Source: Flavobacteriia bacterium (GTDB taxonomy: Bacteria; Bacteroidota; Bacteroidia; Flavobacteriales_D; Crocinitomicaceae). Taken from it: 35,706 bases of DNA. The translations under genes and the position numbers were made by a program. Shown one piece after another: positions 7,790-15,995 of this stretch; position 1 is the stretch's first letter; each line of letters begins with the position of its first letter. The notes under the pieces were generated by a model. The model saw only the letters and a program-made list of their open reading frames with translations. It was not told where the DNA came from and did not search any database. The DNA is taken from NCBI GenBank assembly GCA_947453545.1, contig CANGHE010000004.1:1-35706 (forward strand). Direction: 5' to 3'.

Positions 7790-8796
7790 TACACTTCAAA
7801 AGTTGGATCAACGTGTGTCTTTATCTGTTCTCTCAAAGATTCAATCGTCTCCCAAGATTCATTAGTACCTGAATCGTAAGAAAATCCTTCAGATACTCTT
7901 CTTGCATTAAATGCAACAATAAATTTATCTAAATCCCATTTTGTTACCTGTGGTAAAATTACATAGTATTTTCCCAAATCGAATGTATGAAAAGAGTCTG
8001 ATGAAGTAATCATTTCTTCGTGTATCTTTTCGCCCGGACGAATTCCAATTACTTTATGTTCGCAATCAGGACCAATTGCTGTCGCTAAGTCTGTAATTCT
8101 ATATGAAGGTATTTTGGGTATGAAAATTTCTCCTCCCCAAGCACATTCTAAAGCATGCAACACCATGGCTACCCCATCAGTCAATGAAATATTGAAACGT
8201 GTCATTTGAGTAGTAGTAATTGGCAAAACTCCTTCGGCACGTCGTTTCAAGAAAAAAGGAATTACAGATCCATTCGACCCCATTACATTGCCATATCGAA
8301 CAACGGAAAATTTAATGTCATGTGAACCACTAATATTATTCGCTGCCACAAACAATTTATCTGAAGTAAGTTTTGTCGCACCATATAAATTAATTGGTGC
8401 ACAAGCTTTATCTGTCGATAATGCTACCACGTGTTTTACTCCCGCTTGAATAGCCGCATGAATTACATTCTGTGCTCCACCTACATTAGTTTTTACGCAC
8501 TCATCGGGATTATATTCTGCAATATGTACATGTTTCATTGCTGCAGCATGAATCACAAAGTCAATCCCTTCGAACGCACGTACCAACCTTTCCTGATCTC
8601 TTACATCACCTATAAAAAAACGAATTTGAGGAAATTCGTGATTTGGATAATCTTGAGCCATCTGGAATTGTTTTTGCTCGTCACGAGAAAAAATAACAAT
8701 TTTTTTGACTTTCCATTTTTTTAAGATTGTAGTTGTCAACTCTTTCCCTAAAGAGCCTGTCCCTCCTGTAATTAATATAGATTTATTATCTAACAT
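7789..8796 (-). CDS. pseB: UDP-GlcNAc 4,6-dehydratase (inverting)
   Basis: PseB starts the pathway by dehydrating UDP-GlcNAc with inversion at C5. The protein is an extended SDR with the NAD(P) loop GGTGSLG at 11-17, the STDK motif at 127-130, and Tyr138/Lys142 of the YxxxK pair. I place the start at the ATG at 8796 (MLDNKSILITGG, 335 residues), which overlaps the end of wzt by 11 bp. The longer frame from 8844 adds 16 residues that do not look like family sequence. Just upstream of the ATG is a run of eight A that is also the end of wzt. Confidence 0.93.
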   Translation of the reverse strand: MLDNKSILITGGTGSLGKELTTTILKKWKVKKIVIFSRDEQKQFQMAQDYPNHEFPQIRFFIGDVRDQERLVRAFEGIDFVIHAAAMKHVHIAEYNPDECVKTNVGGAQNVIHAAIQAGVKHVVALSTDKACAPINLYGATKLTSDKLFVAANNISGSHDIKFSVVRYGNVMGSNGSVIPFFLKRRAEGVLPITTTQMTRFNISLTDGVAMVLHALECAWGGEIFIPKIPSYRITDLATAIGPDCEHKVIGIRPGEKIHEEMITSSDSFHTFDLGKYYVILPQVTKWDLDKFIVAFNARRVSEGFSYDSGTNESWETIESLREQIKTHVDPTFEV

Positions 8797-10066
8797 TTTT
8801 TTTCCAATATAAAATATGACTTGTATTTGCTCTTCGATTTGCACCTCTTATTGTTTGACTGTCGATTACAGAAAACTCCAAAACATATCCTGGGCAATCA
8901 ATTGACCAAGTATTATGATTGGAATACATTGATGCAAATGAAACATACAATTTGTAATTTCCAATCGGCAAAACATATTTACTTATTGTTAATTCTACTG
9001 AATTTAAACCAATTTCAAATTTTTCAACAATATTATCTCCGAAATCTTTTGAGTCTGATTCAATAAAAACATCTTCTTCTGAATTGACTACTTGAATATA
9101 ACCATAAACTCCTGGTAATTGATTTAAATTATTTATTTCAAGAAAAATATGAATATTTTCACTTATTTCAAAAATATTTAAAAGTTCACCTCTTTCTTTG
9201 CAAACTTTTGCAGCAACAAGCTCAACCGACTTACCTTCCAAATTTTCCTTTTTGTATTCTCCAGACAAAGTCATATCCGCATTTGACTCAAGGTATATTT
9301 TCAATACCTCATCCATCGAACCTTGCGCTTCAATTTTTCCATTTTTAAGGTATATACCTTTGTCACAAAAACTACGAATCGCTGCGATATTATGGCTAAC
9401 AAAAATGACCGTTCTTCCATGAGAACTTACATCTTTCATTTTACCTAAACACTTTTTCTGAAATTCAATATCCCCAACCGCTAAAACTTCATCCACAATT
9501 AAAATTTCTGGCTCCAAATGAGCAGCAACTGCAAAAGCTAATCTCACATACATCCCTGATGAATAGCGCTTTACAGGCGTGTCAATATATCGTTCAACAC
9601 CAGCAAATTCGATGATTTCATCTAATTTTGATTCAATCTCATATTTGCTCATTCCCATTATTGCACCATTAAGAAAAATATTCTCTTTACCTGTTAACTC
9701 TGGATGAAATCCTGTTCCAACTTCTAACAATGAAGCAACTCTTCCTTTAATTCTTACCGTTCCTGAGGTAGGTGTAGTTACTCGAGATAGAATTTTAAGT
9801 AGTGTAGATTTACCTGCTCCATTATTTCCGACAATACCTACTATATCACCTTGATTTATTTCAAAATTGATATCTTTCAATGACCACGAAAAATTGGTTG
9901 TAGACTTTGTAGATCTATCATTTTCAGAGCCTTGCTCTAAATATGGATCTGTTCCACGAACAATTTTATAAAACTTTCTTTGAACGTCTTCTTTGAACGT
10001 TTTACTATTAACGACACCTAAACGATATTGCTTAGAAACATCTTCTACCTGAATTACAGCTTCCAT
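8786..10066 (-). CDS. wzt: ABC-2 polysaccharide exporter ATP-binding protein (Wzt)
   Basis: Wzt is the ATPase of the ABC exporter for completed O-polysaccharide chains. The 426-residue protein carries Walker A GNNGAGKST (80-88), the signature YSSGM (168-172), Walker B ILIVDE (188-193) and a His-switch VSHN. A C-terminal beta-rich part (about 270-426) resembles the carbohydrate-binding domain of long Wzt proteins, which in E. coli O8/O9 recognises the modified chain end. It is 6 bp downstream of wzm and overlaps pseB. The link to pse genes suggests that the exported glycan contains the nonulosonate, but this is context only. Confidence 0.92.
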   Translation of the reverse strand: MEAVIQVEDVSKQYRLGVVNSKTFKEDVQRKFYKIVRGTDPYLEQGSENDRSTKSTTNFSWSLKDINFEINQGDIVGIVGNNGAGKSTLLKILSRVTTPTSGTVRIKGRVASLLEVGTGFHPELTGKENIFLNGAIMGMSKYEIESKLDEIIEFAGVERYIDTPVKRYSSGMYVRLAFAVAAHLEPEILIVDEVLAVGDIEFQKKCLGKMKDVSSHGRTVIFVSHNIAAIRSFCDKGIYLKNGKIEAQGSMDEVLKIYLESNADMTLSGEYKKENLEGKSVELVAAKVCKERGELLNIFEISENIHIFLEINNLNQLPGVYGYIQVVNSEEDVFIESDSKDFGDNIVEKFEIGLNSVELTISKYVLPIGNYKLYVSFASMYSNHNTWSIDCPGYVLEFSVIDSQTIRGANRRANTSHILYWKKNVR

Positions 10067-10072
10067 AATCTA

Positions 10073-10933
10073 CTAAATTGTGTCCATGAATGTTTTTTCT
10101 GTTTTATTAAAAACAAAAACACCTATAATTAAAGCAACAAATGTAAATATACAACTATAAATCAACCCATTGATTTCAAAAATTCCGGTTGAGGTAAATG
10201 CATACCGAAAAGCTTCAATAATTGGTGAAATTGGATTAATTGATAAATAAGGTTTGTAGATTTCCGGTATGGATGAAATTGGATACATAATTGGACTAGC
10301 ATACATTACTAAAGTCATAAAAACACCTACAATCATTGTGAGATCACGGTATTTAGACGTTAAAGATGAAACTATCAATCCCAATCCGAGACCTAGACCT
10401 GCAAGTAATAATATTAAAAGAGGAATATAAGCGATAGTAGAATTTAATTCAATGAAATTGTATTTTCCAGTTGAGCGATAATAAATATAGAAAAAGAGAT
10501 AGGTTAAAAACTGAAGTCCTAGTTTAAGTAAATTTGATATTATTAATGAAATTGGAACAACTAATCGTGGAAAATATACTTTTCCAAAGACAGCTGCATT
10601 TGCTGAAAAAACTGTGGATGTTCCATTAAAACAACCTTGAAAATAATTCCACAATAATGTCCCACTAACATAAAAAAGTGGACCAGGTAACCCGTCTGTA
10701 GAAATTTTAGCTATTTCTCCAAAAATGAATGTATAGGTAAATACAGTGAAAAGTGGTCCAAATAAAAACCATATAGGACCAAGAATAGTTTGTTTGTAAA
10801 TTGAAATAATATCTCTTTTAACAAAAATAAAAATCAAATCTCTGTATTTCCATATTTCATTTAATTCGAGTTTGAATAAATTCGGTTTGGAAGTTATTAT
10901 AATATCCCAGTCACTATCATTTTTTTTTGACAT
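10073..10933 (-). CDS. wzm: ABC-2 polysaccharide exporter permease (Wzm)
   Basis: This is a 286-residue inner-membrane protein with about six hydrophobic segments and the ABC-2 permease family pattern (IYKQTILGPIWFLFGPLF near the first segment, YASPIMYP in the later part). It pairs with Wzt to move undecaprenyl-linked polysaccharide across the inner membrane. It is the first gene of the minus-strand operon, 27 bp downstream of a good -7 box. Codons 2-5 contain a run of nine A (10920-10928), so slippage there would shift the frame right after the start. Confidence 0.92.
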   Translation of the reverse strand: MSKKNDSDWDIIITSKPNLFKLELNEIWKYRDLIFIFVKRDIISIYKQTILGPIWFLFGPLFTVFTYTFIFGEIAKISTDGLPGPLFYVSGTLLWNYFQGCFNGTSTVFSANAAVFGKVYFPRLVVPISLIISNLLKLGLQFLTYLFFYIYYRSTGKYNFIELNSTIAYIPLLILLLAGLGLGLGLIVSSLTSKYRDLTMIVGVFMTLVMYASPIMYPISSIPEIYKPYLSINPISPIIEAFRYAFTSTGIFEINGLIYSCIFTFVALIIGVFVFNKTEKTFMDTI

Positions 10934-10959
10934 CTCACTATCAAAATTAAGTTAGAGAA

Positions 10960-10990
10960 CAAATTTAATCTTAAAAATGAATATTTCAAT
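10960..10990 (-). promoter_or_regulatory. Promoter of the wzm-wzt-pse operon
   Basis: On the minus strand an exact Bacteroidota -7 box TAAATTTG lies at 10967-10960, preceded 19 bases upstream by ATTG (10990-10987) as a -33 element. The wzm ATG is 27 bp downstream. No other good promoter is visible in the operon, whose genes overlap or nearly touch. Confidence 0.6.
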
Positions 10991-11028
10991 AAAAATTAAT
11001 CATTGGATGTAAATTGTTTTTATACGGA

Positions 11029-11061
11029 TTGTAACCCAATTAAATAATTGTCGTATATTTA
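11029..11061 (+). promoter_or_regulatory. Promoter of the FISUMP lipoprotein gene
   Basis: A TATATTTA box at 11054-11061, with TTG at 11029-11031 as a possible -33 element 22 bases upstream, precedes the ATG at 11084. It diverges from the wzm promoter in the same 150-bp gap. Confidence 0.45.
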
Positions 11062-11083
11062 GTGAAAATCTAGATTCGGGATT

Positions 11084-12073
11084 ATGAAGTATGTATTATA
11101 TTTTCTTGGAATACTATTAATTGCATCATGTAACAAAGATACTCCCAATATTACAAAAAAAGGAGTATTACCAACTGTAAAAACAGTGGATGCTACGAAT
11201 ATTTTTAGTTCTCAAGCTAATGCTGGTGGTATTATCACCAGTGAAGGATCATCCGTAGTAACAGAAAAAGGGGTTTGTTGGAGTACAGTTCCTGGTCCTA
11301 CCAAAGCTTCAAGTAGAACAATTGACGGAGGTGGAGCAGCGTCATTCACAAGTTTAATGATTAACTTGAGTCCATTTACAAAATACTACTTTAGAGCATA
11401 TGCAACTAACAGTGAAGGAACTGCATATGGATTAACATATCAACTTATTACCCTCCAGGGAACCTTTCTTAATAGTAAAGGTGTAACAGATATTGATGGA
11501 AATAGCTATCAAACTGTAAGAATCGGGACTTCATTAAGTGGCTACCAAGAATGGATGGCCGAAGATTTAAAAACTACAAGATTCAATGATGGAGTGGTGA
11601 TTAAAAATGAATTAAACGATAGTATATGGCAACATTCTAATACTGCAGCATATAGATACTATAATAATGATCCTACTAATAAATCGAAGTTATACAATTA
11701 TCATGTTGTAGCGAACGGTAACGTATGTCCAAGTGGATGGCACGTACCTAATACATCAGATTGGGAAATCATATTTTCTAAATTAGGATCACATTCAGAA
11801 ATACATGGGAAATTAATGAAATCACCAGGGACATTGGATTGGGAGATACCTGGTGGTACGAATTCTTCAGGGTTTGGAGGAACAGGAACAGGCGGAGTTA
11901 CCTCCTCTGGCACTTTCGAAAAAAATAAAAAAGAAGGAAGATGGTGGACTTCCACTAATATTAGTAATGAAAGATCTTATGCATATTTTTTGTATTCAAA
12001 TTTAGACGAAATACTCATTAATTCAATCACTGTACAGAATGGTATTGCTATTCGTTGTGTGAAAGATAATTAA
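11084..12073 (+). CDS. Lipoprotein with FN3-like and FISUMP domains
   Basis: This is a 329-residue secreted lipoprotein. The signal peptide ends in a lipobox (LLIASC, Cys16). It is followed by an FN3-like repeat at about 30-122, of the kind with GVCWST and FRAYATNSEGTAYG, and a FISUMP domain at about 132-327 (DIDGNSYQTVRIG, EWMAEDLKTTRF, CPSGWHVP, IAIRCVKDN). FISUMP proteins are abundant in Bacteroidota and Fibrobacter; their function is not established. The gene has its own promoter, looks richer in G+C than the neighbouring glycosyltransferase genes, and has no obvious link to polysaccharide synthesis. It may be an older resident gene or a separate insertion. Confidence 0.9.
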   Translation: MKYVLYFLGILLIASCNKDTPNITKKGVLPTVKTVDATNIFSSQANAGGIITSEGSSVVTEKGVCWSTVPGPTKASSRTIDGGGAASFTSLMINLSPFTKYYFRAYATNSEGTAYGLTYQLITLQGTFLNSKGVTDIDGNSYQTVRIGTSLSGYQEWMAEDLKTTRFNDGVVIKNELNDSIWQHSNTAAYRYYNNDPTNKSKLYNYHVVANGNVCPSGWHVPNTSDWEIIFSKLGSHSEIHGKLMKSPGTLDWEIPGGTNSSGFGGTGTGGVTSSGTFEKNKKEGRWWTSTNISNERSYAYFLYSNLDEILINSITVQNGIAIRCVKDN

Positions 12074-12622
12074 TTTAATTTACTATTTTATATGAAAAAT
12101 TAATCTATTATTTTATTGAAAACATTCTTTTATTTTTTTTACACTTGCTTATATCACTTAAGAATAATATTCAATTTTGAAAACAACGTTAATAATAGAT
12201 TCAAAGTAAAAAAATAATTTTCGTCTTAGGGATTCAGAAATTTATAACGGAATAGATTTATATAAAAAAATAAGCGGATACACTACTGATTCTGTATCAA
12301 TCAATGTCACAATTGTATACGACGTCCTAAATTTCACAGAGCTTGCCCTCACAAAATCTGAAGTATTGATATCAATTTCATCTATTACCTTTATCAATAT
12401 CAACGAATTAGAAAGGAATAATACAGGGTTAATCATTAGTAATTTAAGAACCATTTTATTTAATAGTTATTCATCAACTATTATTAAAAAAACAAGAAAA
12501 ATTTCAATCAATTTTACACTCTGCTAAAATTTACATATAATAACTTTAACGTATTAATATTTTTTATTTTTTTTGGTTATGTATATTTGCAATTATAACA
12601 ATTTCTTTCAATCAATAACTGT
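12074..12622. other. 549-bp region without a recognisable gene
   Basis: I see no supported gene here. From about 12210 to 12528 the plus strand has an open frame without ATG, ending in TAA. A 70-codon minus-strand frame (12242-12454) overlaps it; its product is mostly hydrophobic and unlike anything I know. Bases around 12240-12430 look less AT-rich than the surrounding spacer, so this could be a decayed gene fragment. The last 40 bp carry the promoter of the next gene. Confidence 0.5.
12582..12589 (+). promoter_or_regulatory. -7 box of the plus-strand acyltransferase/GT block
   Basis: TATATTTG fits the Bacteroidota TAnnTTTG consensus exactly and lies 33 bp before the ATG at 12623, after a long T-rich stretch. 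I see no clear TTTG at the usual -33 distance. Confidence 0.5.
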
Positions 12623-13252
12623 ATGTATTCAGAATTAACAATACCCCAACTACAAAAACTAGTTGTAAAACAATTAAGCAGTATGTTTTTTATTAGCAAA
12701 AAAGAAATAATAATAATAAAAACCATTCTACCCAAAGTTTTAGAAAGAGTAGAAAAATGTTTTAGAAAAACAGCAAACAAATACTATCATAAAAACAACC
12801 AAATTTACTTTAACCCTTATCATTCAGGTCAATACAATATTTTTTTGTATTATTTATCAAACTCAATCTATAAAGAATATCACGATCTAATATTAGCAGA
12901 TAAAATTTATTATCTAAATAAAATTTTCAATGCTTGTGATATATTTTATGAAGTTGAATTACCAGAAGTATTTATGCTTGACCATCCTGTTGGATCTGTA
13001 ATCGGTAGAGCGATATATGGTAATTATTTTAATTTTTCTCATGGTTGTACTGTGGGAGGAAATAATGACTTATATCCTACTTTAGGCGAAAATGTAAGTA
13101 TGATGTCGGATTCTAAAATTGTTGGAACTTCTTTAATCGGAAATAATGTAATTCTTGCAGCGAACAGCTATATCAAAAACGAAAATATACCCGATAATTC
13201 AATCGTATTTGGCTCATCTCCAAATCTAATAATAAAAAAAAAGATTAATTAA
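12623..13252 (+). CDS. CysE-like hexapeptide-repeat O-acetyltransferase
   Basis: This is a 209-residue protein with an alpha-helical N-terminal half and a left-handed beta-helix (hexapeptide repeat) C-terminal half from about residue 118. The HPVGSVIGRAIYGNYFNF stretch resembles the active-site region of serine acetyltransferases. Those usually read HPGAxIG, so the family is the same but the substrate is probably a sugar. It is the first gene of the plus-strand block, behind a good -7 box, and next to a GT61 and another acyltransferase. Its likely role is O-acetylation of a glycan precursor; the exact acceptor cannot be told from the sequence. Confidence 0.82.
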   Translation: MYSELTIPQLQKLVVKQLSSMFFISKKEIIIIKTILPKVLERVEKCFRKTANKYYHKNNQIYFNPYHSGQYNIFLYYLSNSIYKEYHDLILADKIYYLNKIFNACDIFYEVELPEVFMLDHPVGSVIGRAIYGNYFNFSHGCTVGGNNDLYPTLGENVSMMSDSKIVGTSLIGNNVILAANSYIKNENIPDNSIVFGSSPNLIIKKKIN

Positions 13253-13272
13253 TCAAAATTTAAAAGAAGAAT

Positions 13273-13304
13273 ATACAAATAAATTTTATCAAACCTATTT
13301 GTAT
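13273..13304 (+). repeat. Perfect 9-bp inverted repeat over the GT61 start codon
   Basis: ATACAAATA at 13273-13281 is repeated inverted as TATTTGTAT at 13296-13304 with a 14-base spacer. The right arm includes the first two bases of the ATG at 13303, so the RNA hairpin would cover the start codon. The stem has only one G-C pair, so it would be weak; it could instead be a protein-binding site. Confidence 0.45.
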
Positions 13305-14493
13305 GAAATCAAACCATATTTCTTCTCAATTAATGTTAAAAGAAATTAAAATTCCAAGTAATTTAATAATGAAAAAAAATATTCAGACAAAATATCCTTT
13401 AAATTTAAATGAAAATGACAAACAAATTTTTGATCAAATCATCAATTATAAAATAACTGTTCCAAATACCCAAAAATTAACAAACGCTTTCGTCACAAAT
13501 AATGGATTGGTCCTAAAAAATGGCCTGCTTAAAAAAAAATGTGCGCTTAATCTTATTTCAAAAAACGACCATACTTTTTATTTGAGCTATTGGAGAAAAA
13601 CATTGGAACAATTTCTGGTTTGTAAACTCGGCAAAAGTCTACCTTCAATAAAATTAAACAATGATAAAACATATCTAATAATCCATTCCAATTGGTTGAA
13701 TTACAGTTTTTGGATTACAGAATACCTAAATCGTTTAGTACGAATAGAAAAAGAGTATGGATTCAAAAATATCATATTATTATACCCGGAAGAATGGGAT
13801 AACATTCCTTATATCGTTGATAGTCTAAAAGCCTTTGAAATATCAACTTTCAAAATTCCTAGTGGGAATCATTTATTTGTTAAAAATCTCATCTTACCAG
13901 AAGTCAGGGAGATAACTTCTTATTTTTATCCTGAACATATTAAACAAACTAGAGATAAATTAATTGAGGAAGCCAATAAAAGGAGTAAGATTTCTGAATT
14001 TCATAAAAAAATCTACTTAACTAGAGGCAAAAATGTTAAACGTGCCATTGCTAATGAAGATGAACTACAAAAATATTTCCGAAATAATGAGTATGAAATT
14101 ATTTCGTTTGAGCTTCTTTCTATATGGGATCAAATTAAATATATTAATTCCGTAGACATACTATTCACGATACATGGTGCAGGTTTTGCCAATGTAATGT
14201 TCATGAAGGAAGGGTCGTATGCTTTAGAATTTTTAGAACGCGATTTTGCTTACTATGCGAATCCTTTTCCTCATTTAAAACTTGCGTCTGCAGTTGGAGT
14301 ATACTATGCTTATCAACTCTGTTCAAGTGATAAAACAAAAAATATTTCATTTCAACAATTAAAAAAAACAAACGTAAAAGATCGAATTGAACATGTTGAC
14401 AGAAATATAAGTGTTAATTTAGATGAATTAAATAAAAATAGAATACTACTAGAGACTAAATTACAACAAGGAAAAACCGATGCAACAGTATAA
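13303..14493 (+). CDS. Glycosyltransferase family 61 (DUF563) protein
   Basis: This is a 396-residue soluble glycosyltransferase. The C-terminal half shows the GT61 pattern: KKIYLTRG at about 235-242 followed by RAIANEDEL, then DILFTIHGAGFANVMFM around 285-301 and an ALEF strand. Such enzymes transfer pentoses or hexosamines in plants and are frequent in bacterial O-antigen and capsule loci; the donor here is unknown. The start at 13303 lies in an inverted repeat; Met11 (13333) is an alternative. The end overlaps the following acyltransferase by 14 bp, so they are coupled. Confidence 0.88.
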   Translation: MKSNHISSQLMLKEIKIPSNLIMKKNIQTKYPLNLNENDKQIFDQIINYKITVPNTQKLTNAFVTNNGLVLKNGLLKKKCALNLISKNDHTFYLSYWRKTLEQFLVCKLGKSLPSIKLNNDKTYLIIHSNWLNYSFWITEYLNRLVRIEKEYGFKNIILLYPEEWDNIPYIVDSLKAFEISTFKIPSGNHLFVKNLILPEVREITSYFYPEHIKQTRDKLIEEANKRSKISEFHKKIYLTRGKNVKRAIANEDELQKYFRNNEYEIISFELLSIWDQIKYINSVDILFTIHGAGFANVMFMKEGSYALEFLERDFAYYANPFPHLKLASAVGVYYAYQLCSSDKTKNISFQQLKKTNVKDRIEHVDRNISVNLDELNKNRILLETKLQQGKTDATV

Positions 14494-15331
14494 AAATATT
14501 AAAGCGAAAGAAATAATTATTGGTAACAATTGCAGAATTGCTGATGATGTAAGTATCGAAGTGAATGGTGTATTCCAAATAGGAGATTGCTCAATAATAA
14601 AAAGTGGAACAACCATTCAATGTGAAGAGTTTAAAGCCGGTGAATACTTGTACATGTCAAAGCAAGTTGAAGTAGGACGAGGTGGTTTTAATAACAAAGA
14701 GGCAATTGTCCATATTGGAAATCATGTAGGGATTTTTGAAAATGTGTTGATTAACCCAAATAGTCCGGTAACTATTGGGAATGATGTCGGGATCGGAACA
14801 GAGGTTATGATTTGGACTCATGGAGCTTGGTTAGATATCACTCAAGGATTTCCTGCTGATTTTGGGCCTGTCACAATAGGTGATAACGTATGGATTCCTG
14901 CCAGAACAATTATGTTACCAAATACTTCAATTGGAAGTAATTCTGTCATTGGAATTGGAAGTACGATTACCAAACCGATTCCATCGAACGCAATGGCTGC
15001 AGGAACTCCTTGTAAGGTCATTAAAGAAAATCAATATCCCAAAATGCTATCAGATAAAGAGCTTGAAAATCTAATAAATCCTATCATTGATTATTGGAAA
15101 AATATTCTCGCTCCACAAAAAGGAATTGAAGATGTAAACTTATACTACGACGTACCTTCAAAAAAAATTGAACTTCACCAAAAGCATTCTGTTACTATTT
15201 ATGATATTATTACCAAGCAAATGACCGGTGATTTTACGTCCGAAAGTGAAGACTTGAGAGATTTTTTAAGACGCAGAGGTATTAAGATTTATACTGGGAA
15301 ACCTTTTACTTCAATGAAAAAAATAAACTAA
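14480..15331 (+). CDS. Left-handed beta-helix acyltransferase with C-terminal extension
   Basis: This is a 283-residue protein whose first about 165 residues are hexapeptide repeats (IGNNCRIADDVSI, IGNHVGIFENVLI, IGNDVGIGTEVMIW) ending in the typical AAGTPCKVIKEN cap of WbbJ-like O-acetyltransferases. His114 in IWTHGAWL is a candidate catalytic base. The remaining about 115 residues form a separate, non-repeat domain that I do not recognise, making the protein longer than a usual maltose O-acetyltransferase homologue (about 180-200). It overlaps the GT61 gene by 14 bp and precedes the PIG-L gene, so it probably acylates a sugar handled by those two enzymes. Confidence 0.85.
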   Translation: MQQYKNIKAKEIIIGNNCRIADDVSIEVNGVFQIGDCSIIKSGTTIQCEEFKAGEYLYMSKQVEVGRGGFNNKEAIVHIGNHVGIFENVLINPNSPVTIGNDVGIGTEVMIWTHGAWLDITQGFPADFGPVTIGDNVWIPARTIMLPNTSIGSNSVIGIGSTITKPIPSNAMAAGTPCKVIKENQYPKMLSDKELENLINPIIDYWKNILAPQKGIEDVNLYYDVPSKKIELHQKHSVTIYDIITKQMTGDFTSESEDLRDFLRRRGIKIYTGKPFTSMKKIN

Positions 15332-15354
15332 TCGTACAATTACATCATCTTACA

Positions 15355-15990
15355 ATGCAAAATAATAAATTTTTAAACTTTGATAATGTTCTTGGATTAA
15401 GTCCTCATCCGGATGATATTGAGTATGGTATTTCTGGGACTATACTTAAGTACCAAGATACACATTTTGATTTGGTATGTATGACCAAAGGTGGACATTG
15501 CGATCAAACAACGAATTCCACAGATCGTCATCAAGAAATGCGAAATTTTTGGAAGGATGTAAAAAATGTCACTTTACATTTCATAAATTTTGATGCAATC
15601 GATTCAGGAGAAGACTATATTATAAACTATTTAGAGAAAACTATTCTTAAAAATCATCAATTAATCCTTACGCCTAGTAAATTTGACAATCACTTTTTTC
15701 ATAAAAAAATAAATAATTTAGGTCCTGCATTATGCAGAATTAGACCTATTAGCTTAATTGAATATTTTACCCCATCTTCCTCTCCCGAGTGGATTCCAAA
15801 TATCATTGTTAACCTTGAGGAAGAAATATACAATGAGAAGAAAAATCGATTAAATTCATTTGTTTCTCAATTAGATAAAACGTACTTTTCAAATTTCTGT
15901 ATTGACTCATTTCATAGTAGTCTTGATTTCACAAAAAAAGGATTACATTGGGTGGAGAAATTTCGAAGTTTTGGAGTTATCCTAAAATAA
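15355..15990 (+). CDS. PIG-L (LmbE-like) family N-deacetylase
   Basis: This is a 211-residue zinc-dependent deacetylase of the PIG-L/LmbE family, which removes N-acetyl groups from GlcNAc-type sugars. The metal motif SPHPDDIE (His18, Asp20, Asp21) is present; the family usually reads AHPDDE. The RxxE pair at 58-61 and FDNHFFHK at about 110-117 (Asp111, His113, His116) complete the signature. It is 23 bp after the acyltransferase and 5 bp before a GT2. A deacetylase beside acyltransferases suggests removal and replacement of an acyl group on one sugar; that is inference. Confidence 0.88.
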   Translation: MQNNKFLNFDNVLGLSPHPDDIEYGISGTILKYQDTHFDLVCMTKGGHCDQTTNSTDRHQEMRNFWKDVKNVTLHFINFDAIDSGEDYIINYLEKTILKNHQLILTPSKFDNHFFHKKINNLGPALCRIRPISLIEYFTPSSSPEWIPNIIVNLEEEIYNEKKNRLNSFVSQLDKTYFSNFCIDSFHSSLDFTKKGLHWVEKFRSFGVILK

Positions 15991-15995
15991 AAAAA

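Noticed and set aside
8786-8844. Programmed frameshift linking wzt and pseB at the A8 run
   Set aside because: The two proteins are ordinary separate enzymes with full lengths, and A-rich sequence before a start codon is usual in this phylum; a simple overlap explains it.
12242-12454. 70-residue minus-strand frame in the large spacer
   Set aside because: No family resemblance, no promoter or coupling to a neighbour, and an overlapping open frame on the other strand; not enough to call a gene.
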